From Heliocybe sulcata (taxonomy: Eukaryota > Basidiomycota > Agaricomycetes > Gloeophyllales > Gloeophyllaceae), in assembly GCA_004369045.1 (NCBI GenBank), contig ML213534.1, positions 166,157 through 230,156 on the forward strand: a DNA stretch of 64,000 bases. Reading direction: 5' to 3'. The notes under the pieces were generated by a model. The model did no database searches. It saw only the letters and a list, made by a program, of their open reading frames with translations, and was not told the DNA's origin. Positions 10,980 through 21,371 of the stretch are shown here, piece by piece. A program made the translations under genes and the position numbers. The stretch's first letter is position 1. Every line of letters starts with the position of its first letter.

Positions 10980-12777
10980 ATGAGCACTGTTCCACCGACT
11001 GCCGTACCAGACGAGCTATCAGGCGACTCGATGGCGCCTACCACGGCCGAGACTATTACTCAGAAATTGGGAGATGCAAGCTTAGACGAGTGAGTGCCGT
11101 GATCTCTGTCTAGTAGCGTGTGATCACCTCGGTACGGTGCAGGACGAAAGAAACCACCCCAGACCCCATCGCCGCGCCCGACGACTCCAGCTCCGTCGCA
11201 CCCGCCATCAAACCCGCCGATCCTGCCTCAGCACACGAGCAAGTCGTCACGCCCTGGGATGTCCAAGGCTCAGTCTCCGCCGACGGGCAGCAGCTCGCCA
11301 TTGACTACGACAAGCTGATCGACCAGTTCGGGACGAAGCGGATAGATCAGGCGTTGCTGGACCGCTTTGAGAAGCTTACAGGACACAGACCGCATCTCTT
11401 GTTGAGGCGCGGGATGTTCTTCAGTCACCGGTGAGTTACCCTGAATACCTTGGGCCAAGTCAAACGTATTCAAGAGCTATGGGGTAGCGAGTTCGACAAG
11501 ATCCTGGATCGCTATGAGCAGGGAAAGCCCTTTTTCCTGTATACTGGGCGTGGGCCGAGTAGTGGTAGCATGCACATGGGGCACATGATACCCTTCATGT
11601 TCACCAAGTAGGTCGTTGCTACTGCCAGAAACGCCAGCCAAGGGCCTAACCTGGTCGGAGATGGTTGCAGGAGGTCTTTGACGTCCCTCTCGTCGTTCAG
11701 TTGACAGGTCAGTTGACATGACTCATAATTGGTACTGTTCTCATGCCGTTGTCCGCAGACGACGAGAAGTTCCTGTTTAAGCACGAGCTCAAGCCAGAAC
11801 AGACCTACAAATTCGCCAGGGAAAACGCAAAAGACATTATCGCCGTCGGCGTCAACCTCGAAAAGACCTTCATCTTCAGCGACTACGAGTATGTCGGTGG
11901 GGCTTTCTACAGGAACGTCTCCAAGATCTCTCGACAAATCACGTTCAACCAAGCACGCGCCACATTTGGCTTCACCGAGTCGTAAGAGATCCCCTTCTTC
12001 ACCTCTTCAGCCTCGGTAATTGCGTTCACAGCGACAACATCGGCAAGATCCATTTCGCCTCTATTCAAGCAGCCCCTTCCTTCTCCAACTCCTTCCCCCA
12101 GATCTTCGGCACGACCTCCAACATCCCGTGCCTCATCCCTTGCGCGATCGACCAGGACCCGTACTTCCGCCTCACGCGCGACGTCGCCGTCAAGCTCAAG
12201 TACCCCAAACCTACCCTCCTTCACTCCAAATTCTTCCCCGCGCTGCAAGGCCCGCAGACGAAGATGAGCGCGTCGGATCCCAACTCGGGTATCTTTATGA
12301 GTGACACGTTGAATAATATCAAGAATAAAATCAACCGGCATGGGTTCTCCGGAGGTGGGGAGACGGAGGAGATTCATCGTGCGCAGGGGGGAGATACGGA
12401 TGTGGATGTTAGTTATCAGTATTTAAGTTTCTTCTTGGATGATGACGAGGAGCTGGAGGAAATTGGGAGAGTGAGTGCATAGTTCTTGCTGTGCTCCTAC
12501 GTCTGGTGTCTAACTGGGGTGCAGGAATATCGTGCTGGCCAGTTGCTTACTGGTCAGCTTAAAGCCAAGTGCATCTCGGTAATCCAAGGGTTCGTCAAGG
12601 ACTTCCAAGAGGTGCGTCTCGTCAATAAACTCATCTGAATCAATGATCTCATCTGTGTACTCGCCCATGCAGCGGAGAGCAAAGGTCACTGAACAGGACG
12701 TCGACCGCTTCATGGATGCTACAAGAAAGATCGTCCCGACCATGGGGAAGAGCAAAGTCGCAGCGGCTGGGAACTGA
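10980..12777 (+). CDS. WRS1: Cytosolic tryptophanyl-tRNA synthetase
   Basis: Class I aminoacyl-tRNA synthetase that charges tRNA-Trp with tryptophan in the cytosol. Eight exons: 10980-11089, 11143-11430, 11488-11607, 11661-11707, 11759-11981, 12032-12470, 12525-12611, 12673-12777; 472 residues. The HIGH-type signature is [11 protein letters not shown] and the KMSKS-type loop is KMSAS. Other landmarks are [30 protein letters not shown]-like [37 protein letters not shown], and the C-terminal SKVAAAGN. The eukaryotic/archaeal type rules out the mitochondrial, bacterial-type enzyme, and no targeting peptide is seen. The N-terminal 50 residues are an acidic Ala/Pro/Ser extension of the kind seen in fungi. 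Start chosen as the first ATG of the open frame that splices to exon 2. Confidence 0.96.
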
Positions 12778-15361
12778 CTAGGCCGCGGGTATCGAGTCCC
12801 TCTCGGCCGTGGATGTCTAGGGTATTCTGGCAATAGAGTTTGGCATGCTTGCCCTGCATCGTGGAGTCCTCGGCGGATTTGGAAGAAAGAATATCAAATA
12901 GCGACCGTCAAGACTTTCAAAGGTAGGGTTAGGGCTCAACTGCGGGGCTGCTGCTCGGCAGGACAACCTATGCCAGCCTTCTGCCAACAGGGCAGGAGAC
13001 GGCCACCTACTTGAGAGGAGGTCCGTACTCCCTGAATGTCCGGAGCTATGTTAACGGCCGGTGCTGATATGGGACTTGTTGTGGCAAACGCCTAGCCTGT
13101 CGCCCATCATGACGTGCACTGTGATGGTGATGGTATCTGGCGGCGTCTAACTGGAAAGCGGCTGATGCAGATGTGCCGTTGTGCCTGTGCCAGCTGCCAT
13201 TTAGTCCTTTAGTGGGGAGCTCGGCCCTGACAGCGGGGAACACACGCCGCCACCCGCCTCAATGGGCGGTCACTGTGCAAGGCGGTAAATCGATGCCGTC
13301 ACTGCGTCGGCTTTGCGAGACTGGTGGCTCTGCAGTGGGCAACCCGTGTCAGCTATCCCCATCCTGCCCCTTGTGACGCAGAGTCTCCCACCTCCATTCA
13401 ATGCAAATCTAGCTGTTGATCGCCGCAGCACTAAAATTGAAATGCTAAAGGACATTTCCCTCACTGGATATTTTTGCGGGCATGGGAAGCTAAACGTTAA
13501 CTTTCCGGCTTCGGGTTGTGGGAGTGGCACTTGGAAGTCCAATCAATGACCATGCGAATACCGAGTCTTTCTGTAACAATAGAGCGCTTCACTCCAGCCA
13601 GCATCCTAGATAAACAGGAATAATAGATACTGTGCACTGGTGGTCCGAGTCAGCGCGTAACAAGAAGATGGTGGAACCTCGCCGTTGTGGGTGAGATCTG
13701 GAGAGGCCGTACGCGGGACAGGTCTCAGCGGCTAAGTAGCAGCTGAAAACTCAAGGTTGCCGCAAACCGGAGTCTCCTGGCTATTCTGCAGGGCAACAAC
13801 CTACGTGAATCATTGGGTCGTCCCATAATTCCACATGGATCAGAGACCTACGAAAGAGCACCACGTCGGCATGCACATGAGCCCTGCATAGCACTGGGGG
13901 GCCGCGGCCAATCCTATCGCACACTCTCCAAACTGATCACCCGCTTTGCCTCACTCCCGGATTGGGAGTAACTGCCTTTGCCGTCGCCGGTATGCCTCCT
14001 AAGCCTTTACCCGTGAGGGAGGCGACCGGACAGGCTGGGAATGGGATGTAACTCCAAAGGATGATCGTGTTTCGCTGAGAACGAGCATGCCAGCAGTCGG
14101 CCTTCGTGGCGTCCTCGAACCACCTTCATGATATCAACTGTCACTGGTTAATCCCAGGCACGGAAGCTTCAGGTAACGTTCTGTCAAGCCGCTCGTGGAA
14201 GGCTTGTATTAGATAGCATTGACAATTCTCTCCTGCCATAGCGAAACAATCATCCTAGGGGGCCAGCTGCAATTACGGAGCGCAATAAGGTGCTGGATGC
14301 AGTACGCCAGAGAATGAATGGTGCGATGTGATACATTCACTGCCCCAAAGACTTGAAAGAATTGGACAGGTCGCGGCGTTTTATCAGTTGAGCAGAGGTC
14401 GAAGGATGAGACTCATGGGAGGCTCTAGGTCGCACTACGCTGAGGACAGCTTTCAGCAGCTAAATGCCCCTTCCTACCGATGATATCAGTGATGTCCAGC
14501 GCCAATAGACAGAAATGCCACTTCCCATATTTTAGTTTGCCCGGTACCCGATATTATACAACTTCGTTTTGATTCCACCAAATTGCCAGGGTACATCGGC
14601 TGATGCTCCATATTCGTGCTTGGTACCCATCTTCAGAGGCTCTATGGCGCGACCCGGTCGTAACAAGGCAAGGTAGGGCAGCGCCATTGAGAATCATCAC
14701 CGTTACAGATGGCATTTGATATAGTAAGTAATATCTAAAGACCTTTGATAACGGCGATCACGTAGGACGCAACCTTGATTTGCACAGTTTTGGTCTGTTG
14801 CGTCGTACCGACCTAGGGAGCGTACTGGTTAGCGACAGCTTGGTAGGTATCGTGAGGTCATACGCTAGACGTCTACATTGAGCTCTTTGATATCGCCTTT
14901 GTGAGCGTCAATGACCCAAGATAATAGGAATCATACCATTGAATACCTCCGTGGATACAACATGGCTTGAAACTGAAAGCAGCACCGCAACTGTCCCGGA
15001 AGAAAACGTTCTCTTCCTTGTTGAGACTTGTGCAATCGAGCGCAAGCCTAAGTTGCGGTGATATCTTGGAGAGGCGGATGAAAGAGGGGCCTGAATCAAA
15101 ACAGGCATTAATCAAGAACGGTGCCCACTCCAGCAGCGTCTCTGAGAAATGGGAAATCAGTGACAGTACCATAGGCGGATGACAGTCAACACTCAATAAT
15201 TTGCATCAGGATAGCCGCTGACATAGCTCGGGGGTTAGAGAACTATCACACCCGAGTTACCGTGCATCGCCGTATCCGCCTACGAGGTATATAAGCCAGG
15301 CAACCAAAGACTGTCGCCATAATTTAACTCTCCCCTAGAAACCTGCAAATCAAGCTAAGCA
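12778..15361. other. Long gene-poor intergenic region
   Basis: 2.6 kb with no recognisable gene. The longest frames (minus 14873-15196, 107 codons; minus 13270-13542) show no domain, splice pattern or biased composition. A short inverted repeat, ACTCCC/GGGAGT, lies near 13950. No tandem repeats, LTR ends or transposase motifs could be made out by eye. The last 75 bp form the promoter of the precursor gene at 15362. Confidence 0.5.
15288..15295 (+). promoter_or_regulatory. TATA box of precursor gene 1
   Basis: TATATAAG, 67-74 bp upstream of the ATG at 15362. A strong core promoter, typical of highly or conditionally expressed small secreted protein genes. Confidence 0.55.
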
Positions 15362-16020
15362 ATGCAGAAGCTCATCTCTCTCGTCCTCTTGAGCGGCTTA
15401 GTCACAGTCCTAGCTGCTGCCGCTCCTCTGGCCAGTGGTACGCATGTTCGGGCCAGACATCCTTCCACCCGTTGCTAAAAATCGTCCCATGTAGCCACGA
15501 CTAGCTCTGTCGAGTCTGGTGAGTGCCTCAACAAATCTCCTTTACGCCGCGAGAGATTGAGATCGCCTTCGTCTCCAGACTCAGCGGCATGGTGGGGTAA
15601 AAGACAAACCAACACTTCATCGGTCGCAGAGACTTCTACCACCCTGGGTATGCTACGTCTTCACGGCCGACCTTCTGAGCCAAGTTATTGACATAACGTA
15701 GATCCTGAGTGGTGGGGCAAAAGGGACACCACCGTGTCAACCCAGCTCGCGGTCACGACAGTCACCCCAGGTAGGTAACGTGCAGATTGTCCGCATAGCT
15801 TATATTGAACATTTGGCAAAGACCCAGAATGGTGGGGGAAAAGGGCCGAAGCCACTATAGCTCCCACCTCGTCCCCCGCGAGCGTTACCTCCTCGGTCAC
15901 TGTCGGTAAGTAATAGTTCATCATTAAACGGGAGAGTACTGACAAGACATGAATACTGCTACAGGAAATCCCAGGTGGGGCAAGAGAATCACAAGCTCCC
16001 CGCTGCCGGACCCCTACTAA
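15362..16020 (+). CDS. Secreted multi-peptide precursor with WWGKR repeats (Kex2-processed type)
   Basis: No known named family. Six exons: 15362-15437, 15495-15518, 15579-15647, 15702-15770, 15822-15905, 15965-16020; 125 residues. All five introns are phase 1, so each inner exon is a symmetric module. Residues 1-21 (MQKLISLVLLSGLVTVLAAAA) are a signal peptide. Four exons then each open with a copy of the repeat: SDSAAWWGKR, LDPEWWGKR, PDPEWWGKR and GNPRWGKR, separated by Ser/Thr/Val-rich spacers of about 11-17 residues. The last segment ends in PLPDPY and stop. Lys-Arg after each Trp-Gly is a classic Kex2 cleavage site; cutting would release four peptides ending in Trp-Gly and one ending in DPY. 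The design fits the Kex2-processed repeat protein class of fungi. Function is unknown; a hormone-like signal or a RiPP precursor are both possible. It lies in a gene-poor island, 4.1 kb from a related gene. Confidence 0.8.
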
Positions 16021-16221
16021 AAATCAACGACGTCGACAGACAGGACTAGCATGGGATACGAACATACTAGAGGCTCTAGTGATTTGACTGCTACAGGATT
16101 CACTGCAGTGGACCAGATATGGTACCGTATAGAAAACAGGTGTTGAATGTTGAAGGACAATAGAATGAGGAGTTCGTCAATTCCATGCTACAGAAAGGGG
16201 ACTGAGGAACGAACATACGGA

Positions 16222-17844
16222 CTATTCATTGCTAACTACAACTTCGGTTCCAGGAGATGACCAACTCAGATACTCGGCGACTTGAGCGATGACGTCGCCG
16301 CCGTACATGATCCGCTCCTTCGTGCATGCTGCAAATTCCAGTCGTTGGAGATTTCTCAGGGACGGCCACGCCTTGAGGAACTTCATCAAGCTTGAACTGA
16401 CAACGCAGCTCCTGAACCTAATCTCCCTCAGCTCCGGAAAAACCGGAGAGTCCCTGCTGCGACAATGACGGGCAAAGATGTCCCAGAGTTTTCGGAAGGA
16501 GTCTGACATGGAGCGCAGAGTCAGAATCTGCAATGCGGAGAGATGTCTCAAGCACTTGATCAGAGCGTCCATGTCCTCTGATTCTAGCCGCATACCAAAT
16601 CCACCGAGCTCGCCCCATAACTCCAGTCTGCGCAGAGCTGACATCGCATAAGCCCGAAGGATGGAGTCGGCAATAGTGGTGGGGAATGAATTACTGGAAA
16701 ACGGAGCAGAGAGGGCGAAAGTGACAGGTTGCCCATGGATTGTATGCCCTTCCAAGTAAAATAACCTAGCCTCCGTCCCCGTGACACTGGGATCGGATTG
16801 GACGCGAAGTATGGCTTCTTCCAAACATCCAACGGGAGGTAGTTGAGAAGGGAGATCTCTCAGGGCACCGGAGAAGTTTCGAAAGTCCCAGGCTCCGATC
16901 CTCGCCGCGCACGTACAAGGTACTATAAGGCGATGCATGATGTAGATGAGGAGATGGTCCGGCAGATGCAAGATAATCCGCTGCAGTCGCAGCATGCGGA
17001 CAGGCGTTAGCTGTTCAGAAAGGTCCGACTGCGGGGCCTGCAACTCTTCTACCTCCAATCTCAGTTCTGCCATGTTGGGGCAGTCGCGCAAGACTTGTAT
17101 GATATTCACGCCAATATCATCCCTTGCGGCATGTCCATGTCCGCTTGTGAGAAAATGCAGCTTAGTTAGGTCTCTGTATAACCCGGGACGCATTGCAGGG
17201 GGATAGTCGACAAGGGTCATGGCATTGAGGACAGGAAGCTGGCCTCCAAAAAAAGCTGGTGAATCCGTATGTCCGGTACGCCACAATACATCGTAGCTGC
17301 TCCAGACAAGCTTCAAATCCTTCAAATGCGGCGCGGCAATCGAGATGAGCGTTATGAAGAATTCCGAATTCGCATTTGCTTTAGGACATATCACTTCTAG
17401 CCACCGTGCCCGTGGGATGACCGATGAACAGACGCGGTGTAAATAATGGGATTCATGTCGCTGGAGAGCCTGGCCACCGATCCGTACGTAGAGATGGCTG
17501 CTACCGGTGCGGGAGATAAGTTCTGATATGAGTTCAGGTCCCATCTTGTTGAAACAGATGTGATCCCATAAGGACGCATACAATAGACTGATCTGTCGCC
17601 AGAGGGAGCAAACCTGCGACAGAGACATTATCGATAGAGCCCAAGGATCACCGTCTTCTTTAACAGCCAGAAATATGTCGCAAAGCAGTTCCGTCGGCAG
17701 ACAAGTAACAGATAGTTGCTCATTGCAGGACGACCGAGACTGGTTGATTCCAACGTCCCGTGGAGAAGCGAAAATAATTGAGGACGTCCCAGCACTCGAA
17801 TTGATAGCGCATTCTGTAACTTCAGCAGCTGTAGGATTCAGCAT
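16222..17844 (-). CDS. F-box domain protein, intronless
   Basis: Single open frame of 540 residues, unusual here where nearly all genes have introns. An F-box is readable near residues 46-95: SVTCLPTELLCDIFLAVKED, then SLSQVCSLWRQISLLYASLW. The rest has the Leu-rich, weakly repetitive look of the degenerate leucine-rich repeats common in Agaricomycete F-box proteins (for example PNMAELRLEVEELQ, SALQILTLRSMSD, PSLRNLQRLEFAAC). By family knowledge it would bind Skp1 in an SCF ubiquitin ligase and present a substrate; the target is unknown. Such genes are greatly expanded and fast-evolving in mushrooms. The region just upstream of its start may derive from an old LTR, which could supply the promoter (inference). 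Confidence 0.85.
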   Translation of the reverse strand: MLNPTAAEVTECAINSSAGTSSIIFASPRDVGINQSRSSCNEQLSVTCLPTELLCDIFLAVKEDGDPWALSIMSLSQVCSLWRQISLLYASLWDHICFNKMGPELISELISRTGSSHLYVRIGGQALQRHESHYLHRVCSSVIPRARWLEVICPKANANSEFFITLISIAAPHLKDLKLVWSSYDVLWRTGHTDSPAFFGGQLPVLNAMTLVDYPPAMRPGLYRDLTKLHFLTSGHGHAARDDIGVNIIQVLRDCPNMAELRLEVEELQAPQSDLSEQLTPVRMLRLQRIILHLPDHLLIYIMHRLIVPCTCAARIGAWDFRNFSGALRDLPSQLPPVGCLEEAILRVQSDPSVTGTEARLFYLEGHTIHGQPVTFALSAPFSSNSFPTTIADSILRAYAMSALRRLELWGELGGFGMRLESEDMDALIKCLRHLSALQILTLRSMSDSFRKLWDIFARHCRSRDSPVFPELREIRFRSCVVSSSLMKFLKAWPSLRNLQRLEFAACTKERIMYGGDVIAQVAEYLSWSSPGTEVVVSNE

Positions 17845-18290
17845 GTATGGCGACGAGCTTTGGCTTCCTCGTAATCGAGCAGTATTATCAAGGCATCCAG
17901 AGCAGAGTGTTCAGGTTGTGCTCGGATAGTGCTCACCAGCAGCAGGAGAGAGAGTCGGGAAAGCCGTTGCTTGGATGTTCGGTGAAGCCGGCTTATTCCG
18001 TCCCCTCGCGGCCTATGAGAATCAATATTGAATATTGAAATGCTAACCCGTCGACCGCCCGTGGCTATTACAATTGCTTATTGCTGCTTAAGCTTGTCGA
18101 CCGAATCTTCTAGTACAATATTGACATGTTCTACGCGATTCCGAGAGATTTTTCACTCGGGAGCCATATCAGCTATAAGTGAGATATCGTGCTTCCTAGG
18201 CATGAAATTTTGCACGACTCTTCAAATTAGCTTCATCTCCGCTGAAGCTAAGTCAAGGGGTAATAGGCGCTCCGGTGTCACATCCTCCCA
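17845..18290 (-). repeat. Possible LTR remnant (Ty3/Gypsy type), fossil
   Basis: Read on the minus strand, a purine-rich run (GTGGGAGGA) at about 18284-18292 is followed directly by TGTGACACCGGAGCGCC and about 430 bp of non-coding sequence up to CATACA just before the F-box start. A polypurine tract followed by TG is the layout at the 3' LTR of Gypsy-family elements. No partner LTR, internal genes or target duplication were found, so this would be an old, incomplete fossil. Evidence is pattern-only and weak. Confidence 0.3.
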
Positions 18291-20131
18291 CTTCCGTCAT
18301 TCAATGGTGCCGCAACTAGTAAACTGAGTCCTGAGGCCGGAGGCCTGAGTATGGAGAACGGACCGCGCATATAACCAATGCGTGAAGCAGCTCGGCAAAG
18401 CCCGACAGACAGCGCAGAGACGGGACTGGGCGCGACTTGGAATATTCCATAGCATCTGATCTATATTCAGACACAGTACCGACGCATGCGTCCGGCGCAT
18501 TCCGCGGTAGCCAGGTGCATCGCCTCTGTACATTGGATCTGCCTGCCGTCACAAGCAACGTTAGCACCTATAAGAACTTCAGAGCATGTGGATAATGGCC
18601 GTCATTTAGAATAGGGACGAGTACTCAGCGAAGACATGCCCTCTAACTCAGAAGACTTGTGAATGTTCATGCAGACTGCTGTAAGTGGTATCTGCTCGGT
18701 CGGTGAGATAATCACGAACAAAGGCAGAGCCTACCCAGGAGCTTGGGTATGTCGGCGATATAGAAGACACCACACTAGCACCTTCAAGGGAACTCCATAG
18801 AACTAGCGGCGATGGAGGCGCACCGCAAGCTGAAACGTCTGTAATATGAATTACTGGGTCTGGATGACTTCTCACCTTGTGACACCCTACCACTGTCGTT
18901 CCGCAGACGGGTATTGTTAGAGTCTGACCCTAATATCAAGATGCTATGCAGTGGGCAGCAAGCATAATTATAGAGCGCGGAAAGACAGATGAGATGCATT
19001 CACAGGGTCGGAAACGCCACCGTGTATATGGAAATGACCTAAATCGCATGAGTACAGCTAGGCGATGGGCGTCGACGGCAAAGGCTGCAATGCCACTACA
19101 GTGACGCTTCACTGCTGGGATGGCTTCCGCTTGACAGCCAGCGCTTGGACTGGGCCGAATATCCCTCGAGCTCGTACAGGATTTCCGATGTATTCCACGT
19201 CACTCGGTACCGTCCTAAATGAGTCAGGACGTACACGACCTCGTCAACGGGCCCTATAGGATGGATCAGTGGCATATATCACCTACCCAGCCACCAAATG
19301 GCGCATCTCTGATCCGCTGATCCGTCGCGGTACCGGCATGTCAACGATCTAAAGCATGATGGCTGTTAGTGCATAGAAAATAGAGTACGGGTCAGCCCGT
19401 GTAACGCAGCAGATTCAAATCTTGCGCGCTCACCTGTGGCAGAGCTGGTTCCGGGTCCGGATTCATTATGCACTGTTTATCTGCCTAGCGGAGCTATGCT
19501 TCGTGAAACTCCCGACGGAGGCCGATTCGAGACTGACTACGGCGAGACCATTCCGGAGGCAAATGTCTCGAGTATGTGACTTAAGAGACTGGTTCGACCC
19601 ACCTCATCCCTGCGGATGATTTTGAGCACCTTACTACAGATCAGATGAGGTAGACGACCCGAATAAGAGATATGCTACGAACATGATTCCTGAGCCATTC
19701 CGGCAGCCTGGGTTTAAGGGAGATATCCCCGCGAAAGCGGAGCGTAGATGACAGGCTCTGCCACCAACGACCTGCGAATTAGCGGCCTGCGGCCTAGATC
19801 AGATCTGTTAAGCTGAGCGCCTGCCGCTGGCTTGAGTGGCTGAAGCAACATCACCCGGACACACGGTTGTCAAACACCACAACCTGATAGCACAGTGCCG
19901 GATGATACAGTGCACTTGTCCAGGACCTGGAGTAGATGCATCTGCGCCACGATGACTCGTACGTGTGCTAGTGCATCGCTCTTGAAGGCTCTGGGATATA
20001 TAAAGAGGTCAGATATCGGTGTAGCCGTCCAGTCAACAACTTTCAATACCTCTTCTCGCTGAAGACCACCCCTTACCTTCAACCACTAGTTCTCTCTCAC
20101 TTTAGAATTAATTACCTCAACTCTCACCATA
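18291..20131. other. Gene-poor intergenic region
   Basis: 1.8 kb between the F-box gene side and precursor gene 2. Open frames here are short (none above 85 codons) and show no domain. Only the TATA box at 19997-20004 could be assigned. Confidence 0.5.
19997..20004 (+). promoter_or_regulatory. TATA box of precursor gene 2
   Basis: TATATAAA, about 130 bp upstream of the ATG at 20132. The leader between them is CT-rich, as is common before well-expressed fungal genes. Confidence 0.55.
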
Positions 20132-20776
20132 ATGCGCCACTTCTTCTCCCTCGTAATCATCTTCGCCCTCTTCGCCTTCGCGAAATTTCATGCCACCGCT
20201 GCGCCTGTGGAAGTAAGAGGTAAGTCTAAACGACTACTACGCCGCAGGACGCCAGCTCTGACAAGTTCCGCGATAGCTCCTCTCAGCGATGGGCCCGATC
20301 CGGAATGGTGGGGACGCCTCCAAGACATAGACAAGCTCGGTAAGGGGAAGCCCATGCATGATACCGCAATACGTACTCACAGTGCTGTGAACTCATGTTC
20401 AGGTCCGCATGCAAAGGGACCGGCGGCCGCCACTACGACCTCGACCACTGCTTCGGCATTCACGCCTGGGGTGATAAGAGACCCCTACAAGCGCCACGAC
20501 GGCCATGAGGGACGCGCAGCTGATACCGGCGCGGCCTCAGTCACTATCGCCTCTGTCCCATCGGTGGTAATAAGGGATCCCTACAAGCGACACGACGGCC
20601 ATAAGGGACACGTAGCTGATACCTCGGCTTCATCCACTACCTTGGCGTCCGCGTCTGTGGTGATATACGAGCCCTACAAGCGCGACCCTCGCGTTACTCG
20701 TGAGTACCAACCAGTACACTGAATCCGGAATACCATACTGACCCGCCTTACAGCGCAACCCATGGAGCCCTACTAA
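20132..20776 (+). CDS. Secreted multi-peptide precursor with DPYKR repeats (Kex2-processed type)
   Basis: Related in design to the gene at 15362. Proposed exons 20132-20219, 20277-20339, 20403-20699, 20754-20776, all joined by phase-1 introns; 156 residues. Residues 1-24 (MRHFFSLVIIFALFAFAKFH plus ATAA) are a signal peptide. A single DPEWWGR, the hallmark of gene 1, occurs near residue 37, here without the Lys. Two near-identical repeats follow, VIRDPYKRHDGHEG and VIRDPYKRHDGHKG, then VIYEPYKRDP, with Ala/Ser/Thr spacers. After the last intron the protein ends QPMEPY and stop. Thus every repeat presents an acidic-Pro-Tyr end before Lys-Arg, and the terminal copy presents it at the natural C-terminus. 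The first two introns are 57 and 63 nt, in frame and stop-free, so an unspliced reading is also open. Function unknown. Confidence 0.72.
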
Positions 20777-21371
20777 AGCGTGAATACCAATCGAAACATT
20801 ATTTATGTTCAAGTCTCTTCAAACTTCATTCCTTACCTGTCGATCAGAGAACCATTGTATCAAACTTCCCGAGGGCATTCTCATGTTTGTCTGTAATGAG
20901 GCCTGCGTCGAGCAGCAGTCCTAAAGCTTATGGTGTCTATAATCATTTATCAGCACAGTCTTAGTCATTCTAGGAGACCTTACATTTTCTACCGCGATTC
21001 TCGCTAACTAAACCTTCGTTCTTCGTCTGTATAATTCAGGTTCAGTATTTGTAGTCAGTGTAGTAGTAGTACTTACCTATTATTTATCGCTCCGTGTTAT
21101 TGTGTTAGTAGCTGTGTATTCTCCTCAGCAGCGCTGAGCGTGTAATTTATAGTGTAGCTGGAAAACAGTGCGGGAAACCACGTACCTGGACATGGCCGCG
21201 TTTTGAGAGAACAGACCTTGTCAGTAGAGGAGCATCGTCCGCATGTGCTACTCACCAAGAGCACCGCCCTCTTGGTGAGTAGCACATGCGGACGATGGGA
21301 ATAGACCCGACGCAGAGTTCATAATACTTTGTCTTTCGCATTATAGTCGATTACTAACAACACCCATACCT
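20777..21371. other. Convergent intergenic region with hairpin
   Basis: About 600 bp between the 3' ends of precursor gene 2 (+) and the LOG-family gene (-). AT-rich in its first half. It contains the perfect inverted repeat listed separately; otherwise no gene was seen. Confidence 0.5.
21233..21297. repeat. Perfect 29-bp inverted repeat with 7-nt spacer
   Basis: Left arm 21233-21261 and right arm 21269-21297 are exact reverse complements over 29 bases (left arm begins CATCGTCCGCATGTGCTACT), with spacer CACCGCC. The match stops abruptly on the outside. RNA from either strand would fold into a very stable stem-loop. Its place between two convergent genes suits a bidirectional terminator or 3'-UTR structure; a small mobile-element footprint or an assembly artefact are alternatives. 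Confidence 0.9.

Noticed and set aside
13940-13980. Short inverted repeat ACTCCC...GGGAGT as a possible terminator or MITE end
   Set aside because: Only 6-bp arms, no flanking duplication and no partner found.
14640-14690. GTCGTAACAAGG, identical to a universal 3'-end word of small-subunit rRNA
   Set aside because: Only 12 bases match; the following bases and the surroundings do not fit rRNA.
14873-15196. 107-codon minus-strand frame in the gene-poor region
   Set aside because: No signal peptide, domain or repeat; a frame of this length is expected by chance.
19400-19440. GATTCAAATCT, similar to a tRNA T-loop
   Set aside because: No matching acceptor stem, anticodon arm or RNA polymerase III A box at the right distance.
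20220-20248. 28-nt intron ending at the first CAG in precursor gene 2
   Set aside because: Too short and shifts the frame away from DPEWWGR; the 57-nt intron ending at 20276 keeps the frame and the phase-1 pattern.
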